A DNA stretch of 64,000 nucleotides from Candidatus Bathyarchaeota archaeon (GTDB taxonomy: Archaea > Thermoproteota > Bathyarchaeia > 40CM-2-53-6): positions 697 to 64,696 of the forward strand of contig VBBN01000009.1 of NCBI GenBank assembly GCA_005888735.1, given 5' to 3'. Below are positions 50,507-59,179 of this stretch, in pieces (positions within the stretch are counted from its first letter, which is position 1; every line of letters begins with the position of its first letter). A program made the translations under genes and the position numbers. The notes under the pieces are model-generated. The model did no database searches, was not told where the DNA came from, and saw nothing but the letters and a program-made list of their open reading frames with translations.

Positions 50507-52175
50507 GGGGTCTGTTGTTCCTGATCTCTTCGATTCGGGTTCTGAGTTCTTTTGCGGAGACCTTGTGGAACAGCGGGCTAATGTTTCCTATTCTTGTGCC
50601 AGGTCTCACAAAGCATCTGCCAGCTTTTGCCCACACGGCAGGTGCCACGCCAGAGATGCTTCGTGAGATCTTGTTGGCACTTGCCGGAAGAAACGGTTGC
50701 AGAACTATGGCGATAGTCGCGAGGATCTGGATGGATATTCCCAGTGACTGGCCCGCTGCTCGTTGGTCCGTCTTGTAGACTCGCCATGGCTCTTTCTGGT
50801 TGAGATAGCGGTTTCCCTCTCTTGCAAGCTCTAGCACCTGCTCGAGACCCTCTTTGAGACGAAAAGCTTCCAGCCGTTTCTCAACCGACTCGGGAGCTCT
50901 CTCTAGTGTTGCCAGGACTCCGTCTTCAGATGTTCTGTTGGTGTCGTATTGGGGGACTCGGGCTTTGAAGTGTGTCCGTACGAAGGAGAGGGTCCGGTGT
51001 GCAAAGTTTCCGAGAACATCGTTGAGTTCTGTGTTGATCTTGCGTTCGAACTCTTCCCAAGTAAAGTTCAAGTCTTTAGCTTCAGGCCTGAGACTGATAA
51101 GCGCGTATCTCCAGTATTCAGCTCCTTCAAGCTCAATCGCTTCGTCTAGGTAAATACCGATTCGTCTGCTCTTCGAGAATTTCTGTCCTTCAAACTGTAT
51201 GTACTCGGTCGATGAGACTTGCCAGGGCAGGCTGTAGTGATCACCCGTAGATTCTAGAAGTCCCGGGAGGATTATGGTGTGGAACGGAATGTTGTCCTTT
51301 CCAATGAAATGCACGTTCTTGCTGGTTTCCTGCTGCCAGTACTTTCTCCACAAGTTGGGCCTACGTCTCTTCTCAGCCCATTCCTTCGTGGCTGAAACAT
51401 ATCCAAGAACCGCTTCCATCCATACATAGATTGTTTTTCCTTCGGCACCTGCGAATGGTGCAGGTATCCCCCACGAGATGTCCCGAGTGAGCGACCGGGG
51501 CTTGAGGCCCTCTTTGATCCATGCGAGGCTGAAGTTTCTCGCATTCTCCGGGAAGTTCGGATTTCTTTGAATGTATTCTTTGAGATGGTTTGAGAGTTTA
51601 GGCAGGTCAAAGAACCAGTGTTTTGATTCTCTCGGGACTGGCGTATCATGACAGAGGACGCAATATGGCTTGATTAGATCCGTCGGGTCCAGGACTCTCC
51701 CGCAATTGTCACACTGGTCCCCGCGTGCACCGGAGGCATGACAGTACGGGCACTCTCCTTCGACGAACCTGTCCGGCAGGAATCGCTTGTCTCTTATGCA
51801 GTAAGGAAGCGTAAGCGTCCGACTGTAAACGAAGCCTTTCCTTTCGACTTCTCGATAGAATCCTCGGACGAACTTTCTGTGGACCGGGCTCTCTGTTCTA
51901 GTGTAGTTGTCGAACCTGACGTCGAACGCGGTTAGTAGGCGTTTGATTAACCGGTGGTTTCGATTTGTAAGTTCTTTGGGAGGAATTCCCCGTCTGAGAG
52001 CTTCGACTTCTATTGGAGCGCCATGTTCGTCACTGCCGCTGACGAGTACGACATCCTCACCCTTGAGACGAAGATACCTCGCGTAGACGTCAGCTGACAG
52101 AAGCTGGGTGAACGTTCCTAGATGAGGCCTATCGTTAACGTAGGGCCAGCCCGCGCAAACTACCCATCTTCCCAG
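50490..52175 (-). CDS. metG: Methionyl-tRNA synthetase, apparent CTG start
   Basis: The frame encodes about 561 residues: GRWVVCAGWPYVNDRPHLGTFTQL (HIGH region), GSDEHGAPIE, zinc knuckles (CPYC...CDNC...CVLC) and KFSKSRRIG (KMSKS). The anticodon-binding helices follow, and there is no C-terminal EMAP domain. Upstream of the conserved GRWVV no ATG, GTG or TTG occurs before the in-frame stop, so CTG 52175 (MGRWVV) is the best start. A downstream start would remove the HIGH motif. Confidence 0.9.
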   Translation of the reverse strand: MGRWVVCAGWPYVNDRPHLGTFTQLLSADVYARYLRLKGEDVVLVSGSDEHGAPIEVEALRRGIPPKELTNRNHRLIKRLLTAFDVRFDNYTRTESPVHRKFVRGFYREVERKGFVYSRTLTLPYCIRDKRFLPDRFVEGECPYCHASGARGDQCDNCGRVLDPTDLIKPYCVLCHDTPVPRESKHWFFDLPKLSNHLKEYIQRNPNFPENARNFSLAWIKEGLKPRSLTRDISWGIPAPFAGAEGKTIYVWMEAVLGYVSATKEWAEKRRRPNLWRKYWQQETSKNVHFIGKDNIPFHTIILPGLLESTGDHYSLPWQVSSTEYIQFEGQKFSKSRRIGIYLDEAIELEGAEYWRYALISLRPEAKDLNFTWEEFERKINTELNDVLGNFAHRTLSFVRTHFKARVPQYDTNRTSEDGVLATLERAPESVEKRLEAFRLKEGLEQVLELAREGNRYLNQKEPWRVYKTDQRAAGQSLGISIQILATIAIVLQPFLPASANKISRSISGVAPAVWAKAGRCFVRPGTRIGNISPLFHKVSAKELRTRIEEIRNNRPLEAQA

Positions 52176-52279
52176 CTTTCTGTTATCTCCTAACTCTAAA
52201 GTTCTTGACCATGCTGTGGTTTTGATAAGGATTTGTAGCCCAAGAAAACGGTTGAAATAGGCGATGAGAAGTACTCAGG

Positions 52280-52702
52280 ATGGAGGGTCTGCAGTTAAAC
52301 AACTATGACGCTCTTCTGAACAGAGCCATGGCAGGCCTCACCCGGCCAGGGAGTTCTGGTGAGAGATTCGAAATGCCGAAGGCCATCGTGTCAGTTATCG
52401 GCGCACGAACCATCGTAAACAATTTTGCCGATGTAGCGGATCGTTTGAATCGCGATCCTCACCATGTGTTAAAGTATTTGGCGAAGGAGATGGCGACCGC
52501 AGGATCGTTCGAGAGTGGAAAAGGATATTTTCAGGGCAAGTTTTCGCGGGAAACGATAAATCGCCTGGTAGAGGCTTACACGAACAGGTTTGTGATATGT
52601 CCGGTCTGTAAGAGGCCGGACACCAAGGTCGAGCGGAAGGAAAGGTTGTCATTTCTTGTCTGCGAGGCATGCGGTGCCCGCTCATCCATTCTGACGACGT
52701 AA
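52280..52702 (+). CDS. Translation initiation factor aIF2 subunit beta
   Basis: This 140-residue protein has ERFEMPKAIVSVIGARTIVNNFADVADRLNRDPHHVLKYLAKEMATAG, KGYFQGKFSRETINRLVEAYTNRFVICPVC and VCEACGA, the complete aIF2-beta core with zinc ribbon. With alpha and gamma it delivers Met-tRNAi. It is divergent from metG, and the DUF424 gene follows 13 nt later. Confidence 0.96.
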   Translation: MEGLQLNNYDALLNRAMAGLTRPGSSGERFEMPKAIVSVIGARTIVNNFADVADRLNRDPHHVLKYLAKEMATAGSFESGKGYFQGKFSRETINRLVEAYTNRFVICPVCKRPDTKVERKERLSFLVCEACGARSSILTT

Positions 52703-52715
52703 GCACGGGTCCAGT

Positions 52716-53015
52716 TTGAGCCTCGTATATCTCCGATCCTACGCGACGGAGAAGGGGAGGATGGTTGCGGCGTGCGACGAGGAGTGTATGGGTAAGACCT
52801 TTCGTGAAGGAAGACTGAAGCTTTCGTTGCAAACGGGCTTCTACGGGAGCGCGCTGTTTGGTATAGGAGAGGCGCTGGCACTGTTGGATCGCGCAGAAAT
52901 TCTCAACTTGGTAGGCCCGAAAATAGTCGAGGCTGCTATAGCTCGAGGCTTGGTTCACCCGGAGGCCGTTATCTCGATCGGTGGGGTTCCTCATGTCCAA
53001 GTCATGAAGCTGTAA
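52716..53015 (+). CDS. DUF424 family protein
   Basis: This 99-residue protein has ACDEECMGKTFREGRLKLSL, FYGSALFGIGEALALLDRAEILNLVG, IVEAAIARGLVHPEAVISI and VPHVQVMKL, the archaeal DUF424 pattern. In many archaea this gene follows aIF2-beta, as here (13-nt gap), suggesting a translation-linked role. It starts at TTG 52716. Confidence 0.9.
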   Translation: MSLVYLRSYATEKGRMVAACDEECMGKTFREGRLKLSLQTGFYGSALFGIGEALALLDRAEILNLVGPKIVEAAIARGLVHPEAVISIGGVPHVQVMKL

Positions 53016-53182
53016 GGGAGCAAAACTGTCTTGTCCAAGAAATGGGCAGCCGCAGCTACCCACATAGGTGGCACCTGTGACCAATGCTGCTGTATGCATG
53101 TGGTCCTCGCGTCTGAGTTGGGGAGTGTTCGTTTGGCTACAACTTGATAACCGTTTAGTGTCGGCTGGTTCCACGAAGAAGT

Positions 53183-54394
53183 TTGAAGGGTACTCTAGAA
53201 GACAAAACTATTCAGAAAAACGAGCTGTGGGGGACAGATTGGTCACAGGTTCGAGCACTGTGGTCTCTCGATAGTTCTGTCGCTCATGTCAATCATGGAT
53301 CTTTTGGAGCCGTTCCCATCCCCGTCCAGGCCGAGCAGGAAAGGTTGCGTCGGGAGATCGAAACCAATCCCATGAAAAGTCTCTCCCGCACGCTAGCGAG
53401 GGAACTGGACGAGGCACGAGGCGTCGCGGCCAGTTTTCTCGGTGCTGAGGTTCAGGGGTTCGCGTTCATTCCTAATGCCACAACCGGAGTGAACACGATT
53501 CTTGCTAGTTTGCCAGATCTTCGCGGGGGAGAAGTGCTGCTTACCGACCAGACCTACGGGGCAGTGAAGCTTGCTGCTGAGAGGATCTGTGCTGCGAGAG
53601 GCGGGAGGCTCATCGTTGTCCCAGTTCCTCTGCCGACTTCAGGTCCTAGGGAGTTGTTGGAGGTTGTGACATCCGGAGTTACCGAGAGAACCCGCCTGGC
53701 TATAGTTGACCATATTGCTTCTCCGACGGGCTTGATTTTTCCCATTTCAGACTTGGTCACCCAGCTTCATGAGCTCGGCCCAATGGTTCTCGTCGATGGA
53801 GCTCATGCACCGGGAATGGTCGACCTTCACCTTGACCGTCTAAATGCTGACTTTTGGACTGGCAATTTTCACAAGTGGTGTTGTGCTCCCCGCGGGTCCG
53901 CGGGTCTGTGGGTCCGAGAAGATCATCGAAAAAATATCTCTCCACTCGTAGCCTCATGGTATGTTAACGAGCAATATCCTTCCTCTTTTCGATGGCTCGG
54001 GACAAATGACTACACGCCTTTCCTCGCCACACCGGCTGCTTTGAAGTTCATGGAGGCTTTGGGCTGGGATCGAATAAGGGCCCATAATCGGAGCCTTGCA
54101 AGATTAGGAAGAGAAATGGTGGGGTTTGCGCTCGGGACGCTCCCGACAACAGATTGGACACAAGACTCTCTCTTCGAGGCAATGACTCTTGTTCGTCTCC
54201 CCAATGGAGTTGCGACGACCGATGATGAGGCTCGCTCCCTGCAGGCGATGATGGCAAAGGAGCTCTCCGTAGAAGCTCTACCGTTGGCATGGAACGGTCA
54301 TGGATATCTCAGGCTTTCCGCTCAAGTGTACAATTCACCGGCGGATTTTGAGCGTCTCTCGAGAGGTCTCCCTCGATTGTTAGGTAAGGGCTAA
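53183..54394 (+). CDS. Class V aminotransferase / isopenicillin N epimerase-like PLP enzyme
   Basis: This 403-residue fold-type I enzyme has VAHVNHGSFGAVPIPV, PNATTGVNTILASL, VDGAHAPGMVDLHLDRLNADFWTGNFHKWCCAPRGSAGLWV (PLP lysine in HKW) and a C-terminal domain ending with LRLSAQVYNSPADFERL. The group includes cysteine desulfurase-like and epimerase-like enzymes; the exact reaction is unknown. It starts at TTG 53183. Confidence 0.88.
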   Translation: MKGTLEDKTIQKNELWGTDWSQVRALWSLDSSVAHVNHGSFGAVPIPVQAEQERLRREIETNPMKSLSRTLARELDEARGVAASFLGAEVQGFAFIPNATTGVNTILASLPDLRGGEVLLTDQTYGAVKLAAERICAARGGRLIVVPVPLPTSGPRELLEVVTSGVTERTRLAIVDHIASPTGLIFPISDLVTQLHELGPMVLVDGAHAPGMVDLHLDRLNADFWTGNFHKWCCAPRGSAGLWVREDHRKNISPLVASWYVNEQYPSSFRWLGTNDYTPFLATPAALKFMEALGWDRIRAHNRSLARLGREMVGFALGTLPTTDWTQDSLFEAMTLVRLPNGVATTDDEARSLQAMMAKELSVEALPLAWNGHGYLRLSAQVYNSPADFERLSRGLPRLLGKG

Positions 54395-55213
54395 TGAGTA
54401 TCGCCTAGCGTCCCGTGGGTTTTCTCGGAATGTTACCGCTTTCGAGGCGGTGAGGGTAGGAAGCTGGTCGTCCCAACAGTAGTGGTTTGGTACTCCAGAC
54501 CTCTTTCTCGCGTCTTAAATCGCCGGAATCGTACCCGGTCGTTTTTCCGAGGGTCGTTTTCTGTCTGGCAGGGAGAATAGGCGATTTTTCGCTGTCAGGG
54601 ACGAGAGAAGGCCAGTCTCGGACTTTGGGATAGTGGAATCGTCAACATTTTCGTTCAGGCCGTCAACGCGACCTTTAGAGCTCGACGACAGGCTGCGATT
54701 CAGGGCGCATTATGGGCGATTTTTGTGGCGAACCTGATCGGACTCTCGCTAAATCTCCGAAGATATCGTACCTCTCCCATTATTCTTCAATAGTCTGAGC
54801 TAGATAGGCCAAGGTGGGCTGTGACAAGAATCTAGCAAAGGTCTACTGCAAGCGATCACGGAACCAAGCCTCACTCTGCAGGCCGAACAGTGGAGGCCCT
54901 GCCCGACGAGCGATAGAACTCTATCCCCTGGTAGCCATCAAATTCAGAGCCCTCTGAATTGACATGGAACTGTGAAATCCAGTTTGATCAATGTACCCTA
55001 TTGCCATGAAGGATGAAGACGTTACGCGAACGCGACGATTGAGATCTGACCGCTTTATAGCCTCTGGTGAGGACACTTTTGGTCCGCCAAATATAGTCTA
55101 GCCATTTCGCTTGGGTCAAGCGAGCAAATTCGGTCCTTTTCATGCCAATGCCGCGCGCATCCGATTCGTGTTATTGTTGCTCTTGGAAATGAACCTCTTA
55201 CTACCACGCACTG
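54395..55213 (+). other. Long noncoding region upstream of parA copy 2
   Basis: About 820 bp have no plausible gene. The first third holds the conserved element copy B. A CTTTATAG element at about 55052-55060 may be the promoter of the parA at 55214. The rest shows no recognised structure. Confidence 0.6.
54511..54740 (+). repeat. Conserved noncoding element, copy B (upstream of parA copy 2)
   Basis: This is the inverted counterpart of the element at 39712-39950. The blocks GTACCCGGTCGTTTT (54531), CATTTTCGTTCAGGC (54646) and CTGCGATTCAGGGC (54693) keep the same spacing. Like copy A, it points toward and lies upstream of a parA gene, here about 0.5 kb away. Identity is high in blocks and low between them. 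Confidence 0.75.
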
Positions 55214-56032
55214 ATGGCACGGACAATCATGATCATTAGCTTCGCGAATAATAAAGGAGGAACGGGGAAGACTACATCTGCCGTCAACCTAGCTGCCGCG
55301 CTGGCGCAGTTGGGGAGGCAAGTACTATTGGTGGACCTCGATCCTCAAGGAAGCACTACTGTAAGTCTCGGCTTTGAAAAGTCCAAGCTACTCTACACCG
55401 TCTACGATGTCGTTGCTCAGTCTCGCCGAATAGAGGAGGTTGTGCTCGACACAAGAGTTGAAAATCTCTCTCTCGTTCCCAGCAACCTCGACCTAGCTGG
55501 TGCCGAGATAGAGCTTTCTTCGTTACCCGGCAGGGAATTCATCCTTAGAGAGGCCCTATCCGCTGCTAAGCACAAATACGACAACATACTCCTCGACTGT
55601 CCGCCAAACATCGGCATTCTAACTGTAAACGCGATCGTGGCCTGCGAGCTCATGATGGTTCCCGTACAGTGTGAATATCTTGCCATGGAGGGCCTTCCAA
55701 CACTCCTGAAGTTCATTAGGATGGTGAAGTCGCGAGCCAAGACCGACTTTGACTATAGGATCCTTCTGACAATGTTTGACAAGAGGACTGGGCTTTCGAA
55801 AAGGGTTCCTCAACATCTGAGAGAAACCTTCGGCGAGCACGTCATGAAGATAGTGATTCCTAGATCCATCAAGATGGCCGAAGCGCCCAACAAGGGAATG
55901 CCAGGGATCATCTACAGTCGGAGAAACAATGCTTCACAAGAGTACCGGAACCTCGCAAGGGAGTTGCTAGAGAGCTCCCTTGCCGATACTGTTCTGTCGA
56001 AGCTAGGGTCCTCCTCGGCAGCCCGGAACTGA
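55214..56032 (+). CDS. parA: ParA/Soj-type partition ATPase (copy 2)
   Basis: This 272-residue paralog of the protein at 37918 has NKGGTGKTTSAVNLA, LLVDLDPQGSTTVSLG and ILLDCPPNIG. The central parts are very similar (LVPSNLDLAGAEIELSSLPGREFILREAL). The C-terminus has about 12 extra residues. A membrane protein gene follows 8 nt later, probably in the same transcript. ATG 55214 or the internal ATG six codons later could be used. Confidence 0.93.
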   Translation: MARTIMIISFANNKGGTGKTTSAVNLAAALAQLGRQVLLVDLDPQGSTTVSLGFEKSKLLYTVYDVVAQSRRIEEVVLDTRVENLSLVPSNLDLAGAEIELSSLPGREFILREALSAAKHKYDNILLDCPPNIGILTVNAIVACELMMVPVQCEYLAMEGLPTLLKFIRMVKSRAKTDFDYRILLTMFDKRTGLSKRVPQHLRETFGEHVMKIVIPRSIKMAEAPNKGMPGIIYSRRNNASQEYRNLARELLESSLADTVLSKLGSSSAARN

Positions 56033-56039
56033 ACATAAA

Positions 56040-56714
56040 TTGGCGAACGGGGCCAGAAGGCGCAAAAGATCCCCCCAGGGTGGAGTGCAGGCAATCTTCA
56101 CCCCAACGAACGATTCTAGGGGGAAGGTCGTGATTGGGGTCGGATTGCTCGTGGTCGCTTTAGGGGCATTCTTCTGGCTAGCGAGCCTACGATCCTTTTC
56201 TGATGGCTCAAGTCTCGGGATAACGTCTACTGGCGGGCTGTTTTCGATCCTTTTCCAACCCCTTGCCATCATTCTCTTCATCGGGGGGGTCGGGCTTTGC
56301 ACATACTCGTTCGCCGTGAGACGAGCAAGACAGGACAACTATCGGATCGAGGCTGCAGTCTACGAGCTGCAAACTCTCATCGAGGGGAAAACGGGCGTGC
56401 CAGTGCCGAGCACCGACGTTAAGCCGTCAGGGAAAGTTGCGACGAGCAGAGGCTATCGTCTGCATTTCTCGAAGGCTTTCGGAGCGGCTCTCGTCGAGGG
56501 AGTACTTCTATTGTTTGCCTACGCTGGACTTGTCCAGGAGTACAATTCGAACCTCGACATGCAGGGATGGGTTCGGGCTAACTTCGGGGTTGGCGGGTAC
56601 ATATTGAGCTACAATTCGGTCTTGCTCCTTATTGCGGGGTTGCTAGGGTATTCGTTTTTTCAGATTGCCAACAGATTGAGTCCTTTCAAGAGCGCGGGGC
56701 CCGCCACTCGATAG
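56040..56714 (+). CDS. Membrane protein downstream of parA (about four TM segments)
   Basis: This 224-residue protein has a basic N-terminus (ANGARRRKRSP), TM segments at about 31-49, 63-86, 145-163 and 187-207, and a cytoplasmic loop between the second and third. It starts at TTG 56040. The basic tail and position after parA suggest a membrane partner for ParA, but no known family is recognised. Confidence 0.6.
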   Translation: MANGARRRKRSPQGGVQAIFTPTNDSRGKVVIGVGLLVVALGAFFWLASLRSFSDGSSLGITSTGGLFSILFQPLAIILFIGGVGLCTYSFAVRRARQDNYRIEAAVYELQTLIEGKTGVPVPSTDVKPSGKVATSRGYRLHFSKAFGAALVEGVLLLFAYAGLVQEYNSNLDMQGWVRANFGVGGYILSYNSVLLLIAGLLGYSFFQIANRLSPFKSAGPATR

Positions 56715-56770
56715 GCGGCCTTTGCGTATCTCGAAAAGCAGTGATACAAATCGTGTGCTGATGGACCGTT

Positions 56771-57394
56771 CTAAGGTATCCTACTGCCGCAGTTCTTGCA
56801 AAACTTTGCCTCTGGCGGGTTGGAGGTTCCGCAGGATTGGCAATTCAAGCTCGTAGGGACAAGGCTGGCTCCGCATTTGATGCAGTGTTTTGCATCAGCG
56901 AGAAGCATTGCCCCACATTTGGAGCAATTCTTCGGACTGGAGGACGCGTGTACATCCGGCGCTTTAGGCGGTGCAAGGGCACTAGGTGAGAATACATGGG
57001 ACAAAATGACGACATCGCCCACGGTCGCGATGCCATCGTGTCGGACTTCGAACTCTCTAGGCAATTCCCTGTTTTCAAGTAGGGTTTTAAACTGCTCCTT
57101 GTCGACTGACAGTACTAAAGATCTTATCTCTCCGGTTTCATTGGAAACAGCTTTGCGGACCCTTCCAACAATCATCCCGTGCGAATCGATCACTTGAAGC
57201 CCATTCAGCGCGTCAAGGTTCGAGAATGCATCCTTGCTGGACTGAAGCTCCGGGACCAGGTCAATGTATTTTTCGCAAGAATAACAATACCACCTTTTCT
57301 GATGGCTCTTTGTGCGAACGAAGGTCAGAGTCTGGCTACAGTCTGGGCATCGAGTCTTAGCCTCTTCTTCGAATAAGGGAACGCCCGATTTCAA
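56771..57394 (-). CDS. PRC-barrel protein with three zinc ribbons
   Basis: This 207-residue protein has an N-terminal zinc ribbon (CPDC...CYSC), a PRC barrel (about 60-135: LNGLQVIDSHGMIVGRVRKAV, IRSLVLSVDKEQF, VGDVVILS) and two C-terminal ribbons (CSKCG...CIKCG, CQSCG...CKNCG). PRC barrels also form the N-terminus of CdvA. The ribbons suggest binding to nucleic acid or protein. The exact function is unknown. Confidence 0.8.
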   Translation of the reverse strand: MKSGVPLFEEEAKTRCPDCSQTLTFVRTKSHQKRWYCYSCEKYIDLVPELQSSKDAFSNLDALNGLQVIDSHGMIVGRVRKAVSNETGEIRSLVLSVDKEQFKTLLENRELPREFEVRHDGIATVGDVVILSHVFSPSALAPPKAPDVHASSSPKNCSKCGAMLLADAKHCIKCGASLVPTSLNCQSCGTSNPPEAKFCKNCGSRIP

Positions 57395-57648
57395 CAGGTA
57401 TTCTTACCGGTTCAGCAAACTTCTCCCCGTTTAGTTAGTTAACACCTTCGTCCATTATCCTGTTCGCTGCTCTGTTCGTTTCTCCAGTCCTGGCTCGGTC
57501 GGCGGTAGATTTCAAACCGACGAATTGTCGAGGATATGATACCATTTCATCAATCCTAGTTCACGCGGAGGCTCTGTTTGCCCAAAAAACGATACCCTGG
57601 CTTACTACTTTTCTTACGTAGAAGGGTAGGTAGTACTAGTGGGAAGTA

Positions 57649-57960
57649 ATGGTAGCCCGGGCGAGATTCAACATAGAAGTCGAATATACCCCCGGAGGGA
57701 TGAAACTCTTCTCATTACTCCCACCCATCGATCTTCCTATTAGTCCGGAGCTCCCAAATTCAGCACCTGAGTTGGTAGTCTTGGATGGGTTCGACTCGCT
57801 TTCATTCGTAGTCGCAGTAGTAATTGGAACCTTCTTCGTCTTCACCGCCGCATACGTTCTCTGGCTCGTGTTTGGACCGCTCGTCTCTGTCCCGGTGGGA
57901 ATTATCGGGTTCTACGCTGTGGCGAAATCGGCTAAGAACACTTATGACGAGAACAAATAA
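57649..57960 (+). CDS. Small membrane protein (about 100 aa)
   Basis: A TM region at about 55-90 (FVVAVVIGTFFVFTAAYVLWLVFGPLVSVPVGII) follows a proline-rich stretch. The frame opens inside the att-like repeat (ATG 57649). ATG 57700 (MKLFSLLPP) is a more natural start. Function unknown. Confidence 0.4.
   Translation: MVARARFNIEVEYTPGGMKLFSLLPPIDLPISPELPNSAPELVVLDGFDSLSFVVAVVIGTFFVFTAAYVLWLVFGPLVSVPVGIIGFYAVAKSAKNTYDENK
57650..57669 (+). repeat. tRNA-Gln 3'-end copy (att-like), distal
   Basis: Nineteen of 20 bases match the 3' end plus CCA of tRNA-Gln (59177-59196), in the same orientation. The copy lies downstream of the tRNA 3' end, where integrases leave a duplicated attachment site. No other part of a tRNA is present here. 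Confidence 0.6.
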
Positions 57961-58024
57961 TCCACGGCTGAGGCCTGACAAGACCCAGGAACAAGCCAAG
58001 GCTGGTATGTTCGACCCGGGAGTA

Positions 58025-58039
58025 TGGTAGCCCGGGGGA
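58025..58039 (+). repeat. tRNA-Gln 3'-end copy (att-like), proximal
   Basis: Fifteen of 15 bases match 59177-59191 of tRNA-Gln, including the encoded CCA, in the same orientation. It splits the stretch downstream of the tRNA into segments of about 0.4 and 1.15 kb. Confidence 0.55.
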
Positions 58040-58138
58040 TACCCGTGGCTGGCCACCGATTTTATACCACGGATTTCGAAACTCTCCCTCCCCTTTTTCT
58101 AAACTCGCCTCAAGAGCACCTTCCACCAGTTACGTCTC

Positions 58139-58354
58139 ATGGAAGAAATACGAAGAAGTAGCGTTTCCAAGCAGCGCGTGCTCCTTGTCCAAGTCGAATG
58201 TGAGGAAATCCTGAGGAGTCTTCCTACTTGTGGGATATCTTTTGCCGCAGGCAGATGCGACCTCGTCGGTCCCAAGTGTGTAAGCAGGAATGAGAAAGCG
58301 CTTTTAGCCTTCTTCAGAGCCACTTTCGGCCGTGTTTCAGAAGGGGGTGATTGA
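58139..58354 (+). CDS. Hypothetical small protein (71 aa)
   Basis: The frame encodes MEEIRRSSVSKQRVLLVQVECEEILRSL and a Cys-containing middle. It ends exactly where the secreted protein gene begins (TTG 58355), consistent with coupling. A TTTTATACC element at 58059-58067 lies about 70 nt upstream. No family is recognised; moderate to low support. Confidence 0.35.
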   Translation: MEEIRRSSVSKQRVLLVQVECEEILRSLPTCGISFAAGRCDLVGPKCVSRNEKALLAFFRATFGRVSEGGD

Positions 58355-58882
58355 TTGAACAGAAAAGAAGGATTCATTGTGACCATTGTAGTGCTCGCCA
58401 CTTTCATCACAGGGATGTTCGCATCCGCTTCGGCATCACAGATGCTCAACGTGTTCGTCACAAACTTCCCCAAGACCCATGTAGGACAAGACCCTACGTC
58501 ACTCGTCACGCTTCGTTGTCAAGGCTCTCCTGTGATAGCTCGCGAACTGTTCTGTTGGAGATCGCATTCCGATGGAACGATATCACAGAATTTCACGGTT
58601 CCAGTGGGTTCGGTCTTGGTCGTGACCGATGTCTCTTGGAGAATAGATGGGGGCAGAGGGTATGCGGGGAACTCGACGATTTTCTTCATCCAGCTCAGAC
58701 AACACTTAAGCAACCACAATAGCTTGGTTTTCATCTCTTACCAAGTAGCCGACGTGGATGGCGTCGCGTTCAAGGATGAGCATCTGACAGCAGGTTTTGT
58801 CGTTTCGCCCGGAGCTACGATGATGGCACAAGGGTCGAACCTCCTTGTCATGTTGTATGGATATCTGGTGAACATTGGCTAA
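58355..58882 (+). CDS. Secreted protein of unknown function (175 aa)
   Basis: TTG 58355 starts a protein with a clear signal peptide (KEGFIVTIVVLATFITGMFASASA), then a beta-rich domain with N-glycosylation sites (QNFTV, GNSTI) and two cysteines (RCQG, FCWRS). It lies inside the segment bounded by tRNA-Gln repeats. No family is recognised. Confidence 0.5.
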   Translation: MNRKEGFIVTIVVLATFITGMFASASASQMLNVFVTNFPKTHVGQDPTSLVTLRCQGSPVIARELFCWRSHSDGTISQNFTVPVGSVLVVTDVSWRIDGGRGYAGNSTIFFIQLRQHLSNHNSLVFISYQVADVDGVAFKDEHLTAGFVVSPGATMMAQGSNLLVMLYGYLVNIG

Positions 58883-59176
58883 TTCGTGACCGTGATTGAT
58901 GTCGTCGCGAAGACTGTCAAATCGTCTCTTTTTTCCACTTCAACTCTTAATGCACTGGTTTCTTGGCCGTTTCGATAGGTTTAAGCCTCATCAGGCGCTG
59001 AACGGGGTTACCCCAACCGAATGAGCCGTTCGTGGCACCGCACGAGCCTTCTCGCAAAACCGAATCAGCTGACGACATGGAAGCGGCGCGAGAGAAGGCT
59101 ATCAGCCTCGCCATCAAGCGAGAGTTGGTCCAGTCGATCGGAAGGCAGGAAACAGTACATCTTCACGCTTGAGTGG
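58883..59176 (+). other. Intergenic region, nothing convincing
   Basis: About 290 bp. A 31-codon frame at about 59077 is too short to support. No tRNA or repeat other than the adjoining tRNA-Gln end is seen. Confidence 0.4.
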
Positions 59177-59179
59177 TGG

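Noticed and set aside
57650-58039. Possible extra tRNA-Gln genes
   Set aside because: Only the 3' 15-20 bases are present; no anticodon or D arm follows.
59077-59172. 31-codon frame upstream of tRNA-Gln
   Set aside because: Too short, with no promoter or homology visible.
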